Shown: positions 51,503 through 60,795, numbered from the stretch's first letter. The stretch: 64,000 nucleotides of DNA from Micavibrio sp. UBA2638 (GCA_002359735.1 DENS01000003.1:54980-118979); one strand, 5' to 3'. The notes: generated from the sequence alone by a model not told the origin. Translations and numbers: made by a program.

Positions 51503-53101
51503 TCACTCCCATTCAATCGTCCCCGGCGGCTTAGACGTCACGTCATAGACCACGCGGTTGATCCCTTTGACCTCGTTAATAATCCTTGTACTGACGCGGG
51601 AAAGAAATTCATGGTCGAAATGATAGTAATCGGCCGTCATGCCGTCCACGGAAGTGACGGCGCGCAGGGCGCAGACGAAATCATAGGTTCTGGCATCGCC
51701 CATCACGCCGACCGTCTGGACGGGGAGGAGGACGGCGAAGGCTTGCCAGATGGCATCATAAAGGCCCGCATTGCGAATTTCTTCCAAGTAAACCGTGTCG
51801 GCCTTGCGCAGAATTTCCAGCTTTTCCGGTGTAATTTCACCCGGCATACGAATGGCCAGACCCGGCCCCGGGAAGGGGTGGCGTTTGATAAAGTCTTCGG
51901 GCATACCCAGCGCGCGGCCAAGGTCGCGCACCTCGTCTTTGAACAGCTCGCGCAACGGTTCCACCAGTTGCAATTCCATATGTTCGGGCAGGCCGCCAAC
52001 ATTGTGGTGGGATTTAATGGTCACCGATGGGCCGCCGGTAAATGATACGCTTTCGATCACATCAGGGTAGAGCGTGCCCTGCGCCAGGAAATCGGCGCCG
52101 CCCACCTGCTTTTTACACTCATCAAAGACCTCGATAAACAGCTTGCCAATGGTCTTGCGTTTGGCTTCGGGGTCTTTGACACCATCCAGCGCGTGCAGGA
52201 AAATCTTGCTCGCATCCTCATGGATCAGCGGGATGTTGTAATGATTTTTAAACAGGGAAACGACTTGTTCACTCTCGCCCGCGCGCATCAAGCCGGTATC
52301 AACATAGATACAGGTCAGTTGATCGCCAATGGCCTCATGGAGCAGCACCGCCGTCACCGAACTATCCACCCCGCCGGACAGACCGCAAATAACTTTGCCG
52401 CCGCCGACCTGCGCGCGAATTTTGGCGATCGCCTCATCCTTAAAGGCGTTCATCGTCCAATCGCCCTTACATCCGCAGATATCGCGGGTAAAATTCTTCA
52501 ACAGCTCACGGCCATGGGGGGTGTGCACGACCTCCGGGTGGAACTGTACGCCATAGAATTTGCGCGCATCATCCCCGACCAACGCAAATGGGGCGCCCTG
52601 TGATTTACCGATAATGTGGAACCCCGCAGGCAGTTTGGCAACATGGTCGCCGTGGCTCATCCAGACCTGTTCATGCGCGCCTTTTTCCCAGATATTTTTG
52701 GTAATGGGCGACACATCCACCACATCAACATAGGCGCGGCCAAATTCACGGCCTTCGGATTCGCCGGCTTCGACCACGCCGCCCAATTGTTGCACCATAA
52801 CCTGCTGGCCGTAACAAATGCCAAAAATCGGCAGACCCAGATCAAAAACCCCTTGTGGAACGCGCGGGGACCCTTTTTCAGTGACACTGCAAGGCCCGCC
52901 GGACAAGATAATGCCCTTGGGATTATAGGCCTTGATTTTATCCATATCGGCCTGATTAAACGGCCATATTTCACAATAAACACCACTTTCGCGCACGCGG
53001 CGCGCAATCAGCTGGGTAACCTGTGATCCGAAATCCAGTATCAGAATATGATCGTGGTTTTTGGTAATATCAGGAATGGGGGAAGCGGCGCTCAGGGTCA
53101 T
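51503..53101 (-). CDS. guaA: GMP synthase (glutamine-hydrolysing)
   Basis: Converts XMP to GMP with ATP and glutamine. The N-terminal glutaminase has C96 in FGICYGQQ and HPEV with the His-Glu pair; the ATP-pyrophosphatase PP-loop is GLSGGVDSSV (about residue 240). The C-terminal dimerisation domain ends RVVYDVTSKPPGTIEWE, exactly the conserved GuaA end. 532 residues. Ribosome site AGAGAT before the ATG. Followed within three bases by the AT-rich membrane gene. Confidence 0.98.
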   Translation of the reverse strand: MTLSAASPIPDITKNHDHILILDFGSQVTQLIARRVRESGVYCEIWPFNQADMDKIKAYNPKGIILSGGPCSVTEKGSPRVPQGVFDLGLPIFGICYGQQVMVQQLGGVVEAGESEGREFGRAYVDVVDVSPITKNIWEKGAHEQVWMSHGDHVAKLPAGFHIIGKSQGAPFALVGDDARKFYGVQFHPEVVHTPHGRELLKNFTRDICGCKGDWTMNAFKDEAIAKIRAQVGGGKVICGLSGGVDSSVTAVLLHEAIGDQLTCIYVDTGLMRAGESEQVVSLFKNHYNIPLIHEDASKIFLHALDGVKDPEAKRKTIGKLFIEVFDECKKQVGGADFLAQGTLYPDVIESVSFTGGPSVTIKSHHNVGGLPEHMELQLVEPLRELFKDEVRDLGRALGMPEDFIKRHPFPGPGLAIRMPGEITPEKLEILRKADTVYLEEIRNAGLYDAIWQAFAVLLPVQTVGVMGDARTYDFVCALRAVTSVDGMTADYYHFDHEFLSRVSTRIINEVKGINRVVYDVTSKPPGTIEWE

Positions 53102-53279
53102 TTTTATCTCTATTGAATTGAATTATAATACATAGCCCTTAGGTTTTAACCGCAAGCGGCATCAGACACAAAGGTTTTTTTCGCAGATTTTAACGGGGGG
53201 TATCATGACCAACAAGGCTTGGAAGGTCATCACATTCCTGTTTATAATAATGTTTTTTCAAAAGGAGCATTGCCGAGCC

Positions 53280-54134
53280 ATGACCAAGCCAACCATCTCT
53301 TTCGAGTATTTCCCGCCCAAAAGCGAAAAAGCCGAAACCGCGCTATGGGATGCGATGGACAAACTGGCCATGCTGGACCCGGCCTATATGACGGTGACGT
53401 ATGGCGCGGGCGGGTCAACCCGTGACGGCACGCTGGCCACGTTAAAAAAGGCCCGTGACCGGTTCGGCATTCCGCTGGCTTCGCACCTGACTTTCATTAA
53501 CACCACAAAAGACGATATGTACGCATTGGTGGATGAATTATGGGATGAAAATATCAAACATATTGTCGCCTTGCGCGGGGATATGCCGGGCGATCTGCAA
53601 TGGCCGCTGGAAAATGATGAGAATTATTTCCAGTACACATCCGATTTTGTTGCGGGTCTGGTGGCGCGCCACCCGTTTGAAATTTCGGTCGGATGCTATC
53701 CGGAAAAACACCCCGATGCCCCCTCAATGGACGATGATTTACGCGCGCTGAAGCTGAAATGCGATGCCGGGGCCACGCGGGCCATCACGCAATTCTTTTT
53801 TGACAACGACCTATTTTACAGATTCCGCGATCAATGCGAAAAAATCGGCATTGAAACGCCGATTGTGCCGGGGTTGCTGCCGATTCATGATTTTAAATCC
53901 ATGTGCAATTTTGCCGGTAAATGTCAGGCCAGCGTGCCGGACTGGTTGCATGGACGGTTCGAAGATGTCAGTGATGAAGACGCCCATAAAATTGCCCTTG
54001 ATCTGTTGGTTGGGCAAAGCGAAGATCTGGCCGCAAATGGTGTGGAGCATATTCATTATTACACATTGAACAAGGCGGACATGACCACAGAAGCCTGCGT
54101 GGCGCTTGGTTACAAGGCCAAGGCAGCCGCCTGA
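53280..54134 (+). CDS. metF: 5,10-methylenetetrahydrofolate reductase
   Basis: FAD enzyme making 5-methyl-THF, the methyl donor for MetE, which is encoded 3.6 kb downstream. Family blocks: SFEYFPPKSEKAE (catalytic Glu), TVTYGAGGSTRDGT, ALRGDMPGD, VGCYPEKHPDAP and ITQFFFDNDLFYRFRDQCE. 284 residues from the ATG at 53280. The same frame is open to an ATG at 53205 with a very strong GGGGGG site; that would add 25 hydrophobic residues (KVITFLFIIMFF core). The family normally starts right before SFE, so I use 53280, though its AAGGAG lies 12 bases off. Confidence 0.94.
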   Translation: MTKPTISFEYFPPKSEKAETALWDAMDKLAMLDPAYMTVTYGAGGSTRDGTLATLKKARDRFGIPLASHLTFINTTKDDMYALVDELWDENIKHIVALRGDMPGDLQWPLENDENYFQYTSDFVAGLVARHPFEISVGCYPEKHPDAPSMDDDLRALKLKCDAGATRAITQFFFDNDLFYRFRDQCEKIGIETPIVPGLLPIHDFKSMCNFAGKCQASVPDWLHGRFEDVSDEDAHKIALDLLVGQSEDLAANGVEHIHYYTLNKADMTTEACVALGYKAKAAA

Positions 54135-54160
54135 CCAACCGGCCATAACCGATATTTTAA

Positions 54161-54198
54161 TTGACATATATAGGGATTTTATAGCATATAATCCCTAT
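54161..54198 (+). promoter_or_regulatory. Promoter-like region with 9-bp inverted repeat upstream of the nitrilase gene
   Basis: TTGACA (54161-54166) and TATAAT (54187-54192) are 20 bp apart, longer than ideal. A perfect inverted repeat ATAGGGATT / AATCCCTAT (54170-54178 and 54190-54198) overlaps the -10. The arrangement and the TATAGG-ATTTTAT core resemble the site at 22201. As an alternative it could be the stem of a metF terminator. Confidence 0.5.
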
Positions 54199-54247
54199 TC
54201 AATTTTAGTACACGCATAGAAATAATATAAATGCACAGGGTTTTATA

Positions 54248-55123
54248 ATGTCCAAAACAGTCATTTCTTCATTGCAACTGCCGATGGATCAATACGCCTC
54301 TTTTGCCGATTGGGCGCAGGATATGGACCGCTGGGTCAAACAAGCCAAAGAAGACGGCGCCGCCCTTGTTTTATTCCCGGAATACGGGTCGCTGGCGCTG
54401 GGCAGTTTGTTACCGGAAGACGACAGGCAGGATGGGGAGCGCATGTTGCGGGCCATGCAAAAATTCCTGCCGGATTTTCAAAACACCTTTGAGACACTGG
54501 CCCGCCAATACGGCCTCACCATTGTCGCCAGCAGCTTTCCAGTCACCCAAGGCGATATTATATACAACCGGGCCTTTGTTTATGCGCCGGACGGCCACCT
54601 GCAAGGGCATCAGGATAAATTAATTCTGACGCGTTTTGAAAGAGAACGTACATCGGTTCAGGCCGGTCAAACCATCAAAATGTTCGATGCGCCATTTGGG
54701 CGTTTTGCCATTGCCATTTGTTTCGACAGCGAATTTCCGGTGATCGTCCGTAAAATGGTGGATGCCGATGCCCGCCTGATTTTGGTACCCAGCTGTACCG
54801 GGTCCATGGCCGGGTTTCACCGCGTCCGTATCGGATGTCAGGCCCGCGCGCTGGAAAACCAGATCCCGGTCGTCCAAAGCGCCACAGTAGGCCCGGCGCC
54901 ATGGCAAAAAATCGCCGACACCAATCACGGATCCGCCGGATTTTACGGCCCGCCCGATCACGGTTTTTCTTCCGACGGCATCATCGCACTTGGCGCCGCT
55001 GATGAACCTTGCGTTGTCAGCGCGACCATAGATTTCGATGCGTTCGATAATGTACGCCGCAACGGACACGTTCTGAACTGGTCATACTGGACCGAACAAG
55101 ACAGAAAAATGGAGGTCGCATGA
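54248..55123 (+). CDS. Carbon-nitrogen hydrolase (nitrilase superfamily amidase)
   Basis: 291 residues. The Glu-Lys-Cys triad is E45 (LVLFPEYGSL), K124 (GHQDKLILTRFE) and C158 (AIAICFDSEFP). The family cuts C-N bonds in amides, carbamoyl groups or N-acyl compounds in the cytoplasm; the ICFDSEFP form is near that of omega-amidase/carbamoylputrescine-type enzymes, but substrate is unsure. The stop overlaps the following GNAT start as ATGA, so an amidase and an acetyltransferase are translated together. Confidence 0.93.
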   Translation: MSKTVISSLQLPMDQYASFADWAQDMDRWVKQAKEDGAALVLFPEYGSLALGSLLPEDDRQDGERMLRAMQKFLPDFQNTFETLARQYGLTIVASSFPVTQGDIIYNRAFVYAPDGHLQGHQDKLILTRFERERTSVQAGQTIKMFDAPFGRFAIAICFDSEFPVIVRKMVDADARLILVPSCTGSMAGFHRVRIGCQARALENQIPVVQSATVGPAPWQKIADTNHGSAGFYGPPDHGFSSDGIIALGAADEPCVVSATIDFDAFDNVRRNGHVLNWSYWTEQDRKMEVA

Positions 55124-55896
55124 CAACACTGGCCAAAATCGAAAGTCCCCGCTTAATTGTTGATGATTTCACCGAAAATGATTTTCCTTTCCTGATGGAC
55201 ATCTTCGCCGCCATGAAAAAGGTCGGCCAGAGCTGGTACAACGTCGATGCCGATAAACCGGCAACCGTACAAAATTTCCTGGATCAGGCACTGGATAACA
55301 AAAATGCCGCCCAACGTGAAACATTCCGCATGGCCGTTCGTAAAAAACCCGATAATGGGCAACACAATGAAGCAAACGAATTAATCGGCTATGTTTCGCT
55401 ATGTGAAATCTTCAAACACGGCAACGGATTACCCGATACCGGCATATTAATCACACCTGATTATCAACGCGGCCGTTATGGGCGCGAAGCCCGTCTGGGG
55501 TTAATGATGATGGCCTTTTCCATGGGGCTGGAGGCAATTTATTGCGACATTGAATTGCAAAACCACGCCTCGCAAAGCAACGTACGGGGCATGGGATACC
55601 AGCAATTGACCCATGCGGACGGCAGCCCGCGAACCTATAGTATTCAAACGCTTAAAGGGACGAAATCGGTTTACCGTTTCGGCCTGAAGCACGATGATTT
55701 CTGGAACACCATTCCGGGTCTGGTATCAGATCATGTCACAAAATGCGGCTGGGACCCACGCCTGAGCAACGATTTTAATGCCGCAGTACAAGGCGCACAA
55801 ACCACGCGCCCCAAAGCCATTACCATGGATATTGCCAAGGCATTCGGACCATTTTCCGTTTCGGTACATGACAGTGCCCCCACCCATGCGCCGTGA
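55120..55896 (+). CDS. GNAT-family N-acetyltransferase
   Basis: 258 residues. Fold elements: SPRLIVDDFTENDFPFLMDIF at the start, ELIGYVSLCEIF as the central strand, and TPDYQRGRYGREARLGLMMMAFSMGLEAIYCD, in which QRGRYGREA is the acetyl-CoA loop (Q/RxxGxG/A). After the domain (~residue 185) comes a 70-residue C-terminal part without known fold. GGAGG lies four bases before the ATG. It overlaps the nitrilase gene, so the two probably act on the same compound. Confidence 0.88.
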   Translation: MTTLAKIESPRLIVDDFTENDFPFLMDIFAAMKKVGQSWYNVDADKPATVQNFLDQALDNKNAAQRETFRMAVRKKPDNGQHNEANELIGYVSLCEIFKHGNGLPDTGILITPDYQRGRYGREARLGLMMMAFSMGLEAIYCDIELQNHASQSNVRGMGYQQLTHADGSPRTYSIQTLKGTKSVYRFGLKHDDFWNTIPGLVSDHVTKCGWDPRLSNDFNAAVQGAQTTRPKAITMDIAKAFGPFSVSVHDSAPTHAP

Positions 55897-55966
55897 TAAA
55901 AACGAATGGCGGGACGGCCCACGACATCAACAGACAATTCAACAACAAACAATTCAAAAGGTAATC

Positions 55967-56461
55967 ATGGCTGGATCCACCCGTTTTAATATCAACAGTC
56001 TTTGCCTGCTTTTGGGCTTGATACTCTGTTTCAATATAGCCTTGTTATATTCTGGCCCCGCCCTCGCGCATATTGTGCCCGGCGATGGCCAGGGGCATGA
56101 TTTCGAACATTACACCAGCGACCCCGCACAACCGCTTTATTCCAAAATGGCCGAATGCGCGGCCATCTATAAAACCACCGCGCGTTATGCCATTGATGCG
56201 GTCGTCAATGCCGATGAAAAACAGACCTTCACCGCCCACGCGGAAGCCTTTAAAAGCAAAGCCCTGCACATCGCCACAAAAATGGATATCAGTGACCCGG
56301 AACAACAAATAACCACGCGTTATAATCACGTTTATAAAATATGGCGCGGGCGATGGGATTTCAAAAACGAACAGGACAACCTTGGCCTTATTTGGGATAA
56401 CCGGGCCTGGATGAATTATTGCAAAAAAACGGGCCGCAGCTATAACGTGTTTGTTGATTAA
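55967..56461 (+). CDS. Hypothetical exported protein
   Basis: 164 residues from the ATG at 55967 (AAAAGG upstream; longer frame overlaps the GNAT gene and is rejected). The N-terminus has a signal sequence (LCLLLGLILCFNIALLYSGPALA then cut before HIVPG). The mature part holds YSKMAECAAIYKTTARYAIDAV and, near the end, AWMNYCKKTGRSYN, with two Cys that could pair in the periplasm. Mostly helical. No family recognised. Confidence 0.7.
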   Translation: MAGSTRFNINSLCLLLGLILCFNIALLYSGPALAHIVPGDGQGHDFEHYTSDPAQPLYSKMAECAAIYKTTARYAIDAVVNADEKQTFTAHAEAFKSKALHIATKMDISDPEQQITTRYNHVYKIWRGRWDFKNEQDNLGLIWDNRAWMNYCKKTGRSYNVFVD

Positions 56462-56588
56462 TTATAACAATACACTTGATAACTTTGTTTCCGCCCTTGC
56501 CCCGCGCGCCTGAAATAGGCACACTTGAAATGAAGTTATTCATATTAAAAATAAGTGGAAATACCCCATCAAATCTTGCCCGCCCCAT

Positions 56589-57602
56589 ATAAAAACCCTG
56601 GATACCTATTGCCGGAAATTCAGGGAAGCGCAAACACAAAAAGCCCTGTTTCAATTAGTCACAACCTTCGGAGCCTTTGTCCTTTTGTCCGGTCTAATGG
56701 GCTGGGGGCTTGCCAATGGTTTATACTGGCCACTGATCGGTAACGTAATCACAGGCGGCCTGTTGGTGCGGCTGTTTATTATTCAGCATGATTGCGGGCA
56801 CCGTTCTTTTTTCCGGTCTAAAATGGCCAATGATACCATTGGCCGGTTTCTCAGCTTTTTCACCTTTACCCCCTATGGATTTTGGCGCAGCACCCACAAC
56901 ATGCATCATGCCGGATCGGGCAATCTGGATTACCGCGGAATCGGCAGTATTGACACCTTAACGGTACAGGAATTTCAGGCGCTGCCTAAACGCAAACAAA
57001 TCGAATACCGCATCTACCGGCATCCGGTTATGATGTTGTTGATTGCCACGCCGATTTATATGCTGATTATCCAGCGTATTCCACATGGGAAAAGCTCCCC
57101 TTTCTTTCAAAATTATGATGCCCTGTCATTTGCGCGGTCGTGGAAAAGCATTGTCGGACATGATCTGAGCCTTCTGGCCGGCTACGCGTTGATCATTTGG
57201 GTCTTTGGCTGGCAATTTGCCCTGTTTGTTTTAATTCCCCCTGCCATTATTGCGGCATGGGTTGGCGGGTGGCTGTTTTATATTCAGCACCAGTTTGAAG
57301 AGGGATACTGGGAAACCAAAGATGAATGGAATTTCCACGAAGCGGCAGTGATGGGAAGTTCTTATCTGGTTTTGCCGAAAATACTGCAATGGTTTTCCGG
57401 TAATATCGGTCTGCATCATATTCATCATTTATGTGCAACCATTCCCAATTATCGCTTGCAGGAATGTCTGGATGGCAATGAATGTCTTCAAAATCTGAAT
57501 CGCCTGACCATCAAAGACAGTCTGGCTTGCCTGAAATGGCGGCTGTGGTGCGAAAACACAAAAAAAATGGTCGGCTTTGAGATATTAAAATCCCACGCAT
57601 AG
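56589..57602 (+). CDS. Fatty-acid desaturase (membrane di-iron) with abnormal start
   Basis: The three His boxes of membrane desaturases are present: HDCGHRSFF, HNMHH and HHIHH, with four hydrophobic helices between. They bind two irons and insert a double bond into acyl chains of membrane lipids. The first available ATG/GTG/TTG in frame is a TTG at 56685, but family-like sequence continues upstream (DTYCRKFREAQTQKALFQL, then VTTFGAFVLL) to about 56590 with no normal start codon. The true start is therefore either a rare codon (ATA 56589, CTG 56598) or lost by mutation. The feature start is approximate. Confidence 0.8.
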   Translation: MKTLDTYCRKFREAQTQKALFQLVTTFGAFVLLSGLMGWGLANGLYWPLIGNVITGGLLVRLFIIQHDCGHRSFFRSKMANDTIGRFLSFFTFTPYGFWRSTHNMHHAGSGNLDYRGIGSIDTLTVQEFQALPKRKQIEYRIYRHPVMMLLIATPIYMLIIQRIPHGKSSPFFQNYDALSFARSWKSIVGHDLSLLAGYALIIWVFGWQFALFVLIPPAIIAAWVGGWLFYIQHQFEEGYWETKDEWNFHEAAVMGSSYLVLPKILQWFSGNIGLHHIHHLCATIPNYRLQECLDGNECLQNLNRLTIKDSLACLKWRLWCENTKKMVGFEILKSHA

Positions 57603-57632
57603 GCACGCGCCGGTATTTCTGGGCAATATCAC

Positions 57633-57661
57633 TTGCATTGCATGCTGCGCTGCGTTCTAAT
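57633..57661 (+). promoter_or_regulatory. Candidate promoter for metE
   Basis: TTGCAT (57633-57638) and TCTAAT (57656-57661) at 17 bp, about 48 bases before the metE ATG. I see no SAM or cobalamin riboswitch: the leader would be only about 40 bases. Confidence 0.5.
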
Positions 57662-57708
57662 GATCGGACATTTTTAAAACGCACCTTACATATTTCAGGA
57701 GTTAAAAT

Positions 57709-60048
57709 ATGACCTTTTCTACGAATTTAGGATTTCCACGCATTGGCGATATGCGCCAATTAAAAAAAGCCGTTGAGAGTTACTGGAAAGGTAACAGCTC
57801 GGAACAGGATTTATTGAAAGCAGGGGCCGATATCCGCGCCGAAAACTGGAGCTATCAAAAAGCACAAGGACTGGACCATATCCCATCCAATGATTTTTCT
57901 TTTTACGATCAGGTTCTGGACATGACCTGCACGTTGGGTTTGATCCCGTCCCGTTACAAATGGGACGGATCAAGCGTTGATCTGGCCACCTATTTCGCCA
58001 TGGCACGCGGCGCGCAAAAAGACGGCGTTGATGTGACCGCCATGGAAATGACAAAATGGTACGACACCAATTACCATTACATCGTGCCCGAATTCGAGGG
58101 CGGCATGACCCCGAAACTTTCTTCCAGCAAAATCTTTGATCAATTTCAGGAAGCGCTGGATCAGGGCGTTAAAACGCGCCCGGTCTTAATTGGCCCCGCG
58201 ACCTATACCTTCCTTGGAAAACCGGCCTATGACGAATTTAAACATGAAGACTTCGTACAAAAACTGATCCCCGTTTATAATGAAATTCTGGCCAAGCTGG
58301 CCGAAATGGGCGCAGACTGGGTACAAATCGATGAACCTGTTTTTGCGCTGGATCTTTGCCCCATCGGGCAGGGCACCATCAAAAAAGCCTATGACGGGTT
58401 GAAAAAACCGGCTGGTCTGAAAATTTTGGTCGCGACCTATTTCGAAAGCCTGAAAGACAATGCCGAACTGGCCTTTGGTCTTCCGGTTGATGGTATCCAT
58501 ATCGATCTATGCCGTAACACCGGCCGCGCCAATACCACATCAAATGACCCGTCAAAAGACCTGGATCAGGCCCTGTCACTGGTGGGTGATAAAGTTCTTT
58601 CGCTGGGCGTTGTCGATGGCCGTAATATCTGGCGCAATGATTTATCCAAATCATTGGATCTGATTGAAAAAGCCGTGGCCAAGCTGGGCAATGACAAAGT
58701 GTTTGTTGCCGGGTCCTGTTCCTTGTTGCATTCACCGGTTGATTTAAACAGTGAAACGGCGTTGGATGATGAACTCAAAAGCTGGATGGCCTTTGCCCGC
58801 CAGAAAGTGACCGAAATTGTCACCCTGTCCAAAGGGGCAAGCGAGGGCCGCAGCGCCATTGAAGGGGCATTGGCCGATAGCAACGCCCTGCAGGCCGCCA
58901 AGAAAAGCAGCGCCCGCATCAACAATAAAGACGTACAGTCCCGCGTATCTTCCATTACACCGGACATGAAATCACGCAAATCTCCGTTTGCGACACGTCA
59001 GAGCGTTCAGCATGCGGCACTGGATTTACCGGCTTTCCCGACCACGACAATCGGATCATTCCCGCAAACACCGGAAATTCGTAAAGCCCGCGCAGATTTC
59101 AAACGCGGCGATATTGACGAAGCCACCTATAAAAAGGCCATGCAGGATGAAATCAAGGCCGTTGTCGATTTCCAGCACGAGGTCGGTATTGATGTTCTTG
59201 TTCACGGTGAACCGGAACGCAATGACATGGTTGAATATTTCGGGGAGCAGCTATCCGGTTTCACTTTCTCGAAATTCGGCTGGGTGCAGTCTTATGGCTC
59301 ACGTTGCGTAAAGCCGCCGATTATTTTCGGCGACGTGTCGCGCCCCAAAGCCATGACCGTCGAATGGTCAAAATTTGCACAAGACCAAACCCAACAAATC
59401 ATGAAAGGCATGCTGACCGGCCCGATCACCATTTTACAATGGTCTTTTGTCCGCGATGACCAGCCCCGCAATGATACGGCCCGCCAGATTGCCCTTGCCA
59501 TCCGTGATGAGGTTAGCGACCTGGAAGCCGCCGGCATCAAAATGATCCAGATCGACGAGGCCGCCTTCCGCGAAGGTCTGCCGCTACGCCGCGACGACTG
59601 GAAGGAATATCTGGACAACGCCGTTGAGAATTTCCGCCTGACATCCTGCTGCGTGGAAGATCAAACACAAATCCATACGCATATGTGTTATTCGGAATTC
59701 AATGACGTGATTGATTCCATTGGTGCCATGGATGCAGATGTTATCTCGATTGAAACATCCCGTTCACAAATGGAATTGCTGGATGCGTTTGTTGAATATA
59801 AATACCCGAACGAAATTGGGCCGGGCGTTTACGACATCCATTCCCCGCGTGTTCCATCCCAGGCCGAAATGACCGCCTTGCTGGAAAAAGCCGCCAAAGT
59901 GCTAGATATCAAGCAAATCTGGGTTAACCCGGATTGCGGATTGAAAACACGCGGCTGGCCAGAGGTCAAAGAAGCCCTTGAGCACATGGTCGCCGCGGCC
60001 AAAGAAATGCGCGAAAAAACAGGCGTCCAATCGCAAAAGGCGGCCTAA
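57709..60048 (+). CDS. metE: Cobalamin-independent methionine synthase
   Basis: Transfers the methyl group of 5-methyl-THF (polyglutamate) to homocysteine. 779 residues with two barrel domains. The zinc ligands are H658 and C660 in IHTHMCYSEF and C743 in NPDCGLKTRGW; the N-terminal half opens with the conserved NLGFPRIGDMRQLKKAVE. FPTTTIGSFPQTPEIRKAR starts the catalytic half. AGGAG lies seven bases before the ATG. A strong terminator follows. With metF nearby this makes a methionine methyl-transfer set. Confidence 0.98.
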   Translation: MTFSTNLGFPRIGDMRQLKKAVESYWKGNSSEQDLLKAGADIRAENWSYQKAQGLDHIPSNDFSFYDQVLDMTCTLGLIPSRYKWDGSSVDLATYFAMARGAQKDGVDVTAMEMTKWYDTNYHYIVPEFEGGMTPKLSSSKIFDQFQEALDQGVKTRPVLIGPATYTFLGKPAYDEFKHEDFVQKLIPVYNEILAKLAEMGADWVQIDEPVFALDLCPIGQGTIKKAYDGLKKPAGLKILVATYFESLKDNAELAFGLPVDGIHIDLCRNTGRANTTSNDPSKDLDQALSLVGDKVLSLGVVDGRNIWRNDLSKSLDLIEKAVAKLGNDKVFVAGSCSLLHSPVDLNSETALDDELKSWMAFARQKVTEIVTLSKGASEGRSAIEGALADSNALQAAKKSSARINNKDVQSRVSSITPDMKSRKSPFATRQSVQHAALDLPAFPTTTIGSFPQTPEIRKARADFKRGDIDEATYKKAMQDEIKAVVDFQHEVGIDVLVHGEPERNDMVEYFGEQLSGFTFSKFGWVQSYGSRCVKPPIIFGDVSRPKAMTVEWSKFAQDQTQQIMKGMLTGPITILQWSFVRDDQPRNDTARQIALAIRDEVSDLEAAGIKMIQIDEAAFREGLPLRRDDWKEYLDNAVENFRLTSCCVEDQTQIHTHMCYSEFNDVIDSIGAMDADVISIETSRSQMELLDAFVEYKYPNEIGPGVYDIHSPRVPSQAEMTALLEKAAKVLDIKQIWVNPDCGLKTRGWPEVKEALEHMVAAAKEMREKTGVQSQKAA

Positions 60049-60079
60049 TTCGCGCCCGCAATACATATATCAATGCCGA

Positions 60080-60109
60080 AAAACCCGCCCTGTCCGGCGG
60101 GTTTTTTTT
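60080..60109. terminator. Rho-independent terminator after metE
   Basis: AACCCGCC and GGCGGGTT form a stem with a six-base loop, followed by a run of T on the plus strand. On the minus strand it is also followed by five T, so it may work both ways. Confidence 0.88.
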
Positions 60110-60356
60110 AGCCGCGCCGCGCATGGTTTATCCGAAAAAGGATCGCAAAAACCATAAAAACCCCAAAAAACCCCATGCCCGCAAAAAATGCATGGCTGTC
60201 ACGGATTTTAGGAATACCAGGCAAAACGCCCACTGAGAAAGGATTTCGCCGAATTTTAAAAGCCCATATTTTTATCAAAACTATTATTAGCGGCAGAACT
60301 GTTGACAGAGATTCCAAAGAGGCGCATACCATTCTCGCTGCCGCAGCGCAGCACAA
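60108..60356 (-). CDS. Doubtful small membrane ORF
   Basis: 82 residues from a GTG at 60356. Two hydrophobic stretches (TVLPLIIVLIKIWAF and FFAGMGFFGVFMVFAILFRI) and a basic end (INHARRG). It ends right at the metE terminator, which would also stop it. No ribosome site is visible and the N-terminal part (MCCAAAARMVC) looks accidental. It lies in the 336-bp stretch between metE and the 60385 ORF, where I see nothing else supportable. Confidence 0.25.
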   Translation of the reverse strand: MCCAAAARMVCASLESLSTVLPLIIVLIKIWAFKIRRNPFSVGVLPGIPKIRDSHAFFAGMGFFGVFMVFAILFRINHARRG

Positions 60357-60384
60357 AAATTTCTAACTCACGAAAGTCAATCAA

Positions 60385-60597
60385 ATGGACAAATTAACCA
60401 TGAAAAGCAGACGCGCTGTTGCCGCTTTTGTGCTGGCCAGTGAAGCCGCATTATTTGCAAGTCTTCATACACATAGTTCTGAGCACCTTCCGCACAGAAA
60501 TGACCCGCATGAAGAACGCCGCCGCGTCGTTGAAAGCCGCCGGGAATCACAGGTATTTGAAAAACCGCGTTCAGTGAATATCGACCCGACATTCTAA
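60385..60597 (+). CDS. Possible small membrane-anchored protein
   Basis: 70 residues. A basic start (MDKLTMKSRRA) and a hydrophobic stretch (VAAFVLASEAALFASL) are followed by a polar, His/Arg/Glu-rich tail (HTHSSEHLPHRNDPHEERRR, and so on). That fits a single-helix anchored or exported small protein. Starts at 60385 or 60400; ribosome sites are weak. No family recognised. Codon pattern is compatible with coding, so I list it at low-to-medium confidence. Confidence 0.45.
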   Translation: MDKLTMKSRRAVAAFVLASEAALFASLHTHSSEHLPHRNDPHEERRRVVESRRESQVFEKPRSVNIDPTF

Positions 60598-60795
60598 AAC
60601 GGGTGGCAATCACCCCGCCTAAAACTATATTGAAGGACCGCACCCCGCATGGGGTGCCCTTTCACCCCCCAACAAATGACACACCGTTCTTTTGCCTTTG
60701 CCAGCGCCGCGCCTTACCATCAATTTGCAGTCATCCGCGCTGACAATAATGCCTATGAGCCACCAAACCCATCCACCTGTCATGTTCCATAAAAC

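Noticed and set aside
57603..57708. SAM or cobalamin riboswitch before metE
   Set aside because: The gap is only 106 bases, the likely leader about 40 bases, and no riboswitch core or terminator pair could be drawn.
60175..60366. Plus-strand frame of 63 codons between metE and the 60385 ORF
   Set aside because: No ribosome site, composition like random frame, overlaps the doubtful minus-strand ORF.
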